The notes beneath the pieces are model-generated. The model was not told where the DNA came from and did not search any database. It was given only the letters and a program-made list of their open reading frames with translations. A stretch of DNA of 5,526 bases from DUEN01 sp024277095 (GTDB lineage: Bacteria; Chloroflexota; Anaerolineae; DUEN01), in assembly GCA_024277095.1 (NCBI GenBank), contig JAJRVX010000263.1:1-5526 (forward strand), written 5' to 3'. The translations under genes were made by a program, and so were the position numbers. Each line of letters opens with the position of its first letter. Position 1 is the stretch's first letter. Positions 5,079-5,526 of the stretch are shown piece after piece.

Positions 5079-5526
5079 ATGGCCATACAGCTCGTTCGTC
5101 TGCCGGATACGACGGAGGCGGTAGCCGCGCGGGCGCTGGAGACCCCGTGGCTTTACCGCTTCCTGCGCAAAGTGATTCGCGCGCTCCTGACGCTGCTCTT
5201 CCGCGTCGAGATCATCGGGGCCGAACACCTCAACCAACCGGGGGGGCCGCTGCTGGTCGTCACCAACCATTTGCACTGGCTGGACCCGCCCATCGTCTTC
5301 GCCATCTTCCCCCTACGCGCCACGGTGTTCGCCGCGGAGAAGTGGAGCACGCATCCCATCATCGGCGACTTATTCCGGCTGGTCGGGAACGCGATCTTCG
5401 TCCAGCGGGGCGAGGTGGACCGTCGAGCGCTCGGGAAGGCGCTGGCCGTGCTGAAGGCGGGCGGAGTTCTGGGCATCGCGCCGGAGGGGACCCGCAGCAG
5501 AACGGGGAAGCTGCAACGCGGGAAAG
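5079..5526 (+). CDS. 1-acyl-glycerol-3-phosphate acyltransferase family (PlsC-like), 3' truncated by window
   Basis: The first 149 residues of a lysophospholipid acyltransferase are present, and the frame is still open at the right edge. The family transfers a fatty acyl group to lysophosphatidate in membrane phospholipid synthesis. After a hydrophobic stretch (about 33-47) comes the catalytic block NHLHWLDPP (63-71), with the H-x4-D pair H64 and D69. Then follow the block-II-like FVQRG (107-111) and the phosphate-binding PEGTRS (135-140). The usual Ser two places after the catalytic His is His here. ATG at 5079 lies 3 nt after the lipoprotein stop, with GGAG (5067-5070) inside the preceding gene as binding site, so translation is probably coupled. 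The exact acceptor lipid cannot be read from the sequence. Confidence 0.92.
   Translation, partial: MAIQLVRLPDTTEAVAARALETPWLYRFLRKVIRALLTLLFRVEIIGAEHLNQPGGPLLVVTNHLHWLDPPIVFAIFPLRATVFAAEKWSTHPIIGDLFRLVGNAIFVQRGEVDRRALGKALAVLKAGGVLGIAPEGTRSRTGKLQRGK

Noticed and set aside
4356..5276. Minus-strand 306-codon open frame
   Set aside because: It is the antisense of the LysM gene and the start of the acyltransferase gene, both of which have clear motifs.

Overview
The window looks like a GC-rich bacterial chromosome, most plausibly a Chloroflexota (Anaerolineae-like) organism. That is an inference from three things: the Thr-Pro-rich LysM lipoprotein style, a transcriptional T-box leader on serS, and sigma70-type promoters in high-GC DNA. 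No marker here fixes the taxon. All the main genes are recognisable families. The newest-looking material is in the gene-poor first 590 bases.

Layout. Bases 1-591 contain no convincing gene. A probable promoter at 28-57 fires leftward out of the window. It is followed by a 250-bp hairpin-rich segment (96-345) bounded by an exact 11-bp inverted repeat, which looks like a non-autonomous (MITE-like) element. Next come a nested 81-bp imperfect palindrome (415-495) and two leader hairpins ahead of a rightward MFS transporter gene (592-1782) that resembles the fucose/sugar (FHS) type. A strong hairpin (1811-1837) separates the MFS gene from a leftward tRNA cluster and probably ends both transcripts.

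Translation block, minus strand. serS (2343-3623) has a textbook T-box leader: promoter TTGACA-17-TATACT, Stem I, a putative UCC (Ser) specifier, and an antiterminator with the 7-nt UGGCACC bulge that competes with a 14-bp terminator. Just downstream of serS and its hairpin terminator lies a cluster with its own promoter, again TTGACA-17-TATACT. It encodes tRNA-Ser(UGA), tRNA-Ser(GCU) and tRNA-Arg(GCG). The synthetase, its substrates and the tRNA sensor therefore sit together. The UGGC of the T-box bulge fits the G73 discriminator of both tRNA-Ser genes.

Envelope block, plus strand. A promoter divergent from that of serS drives a secreted LysM lipoprotein (4059-5075). Three bases after its stop begins a PlsC-type acyltransferase (from 5079, cut by the right edge), so the two are probably co-transcribed.
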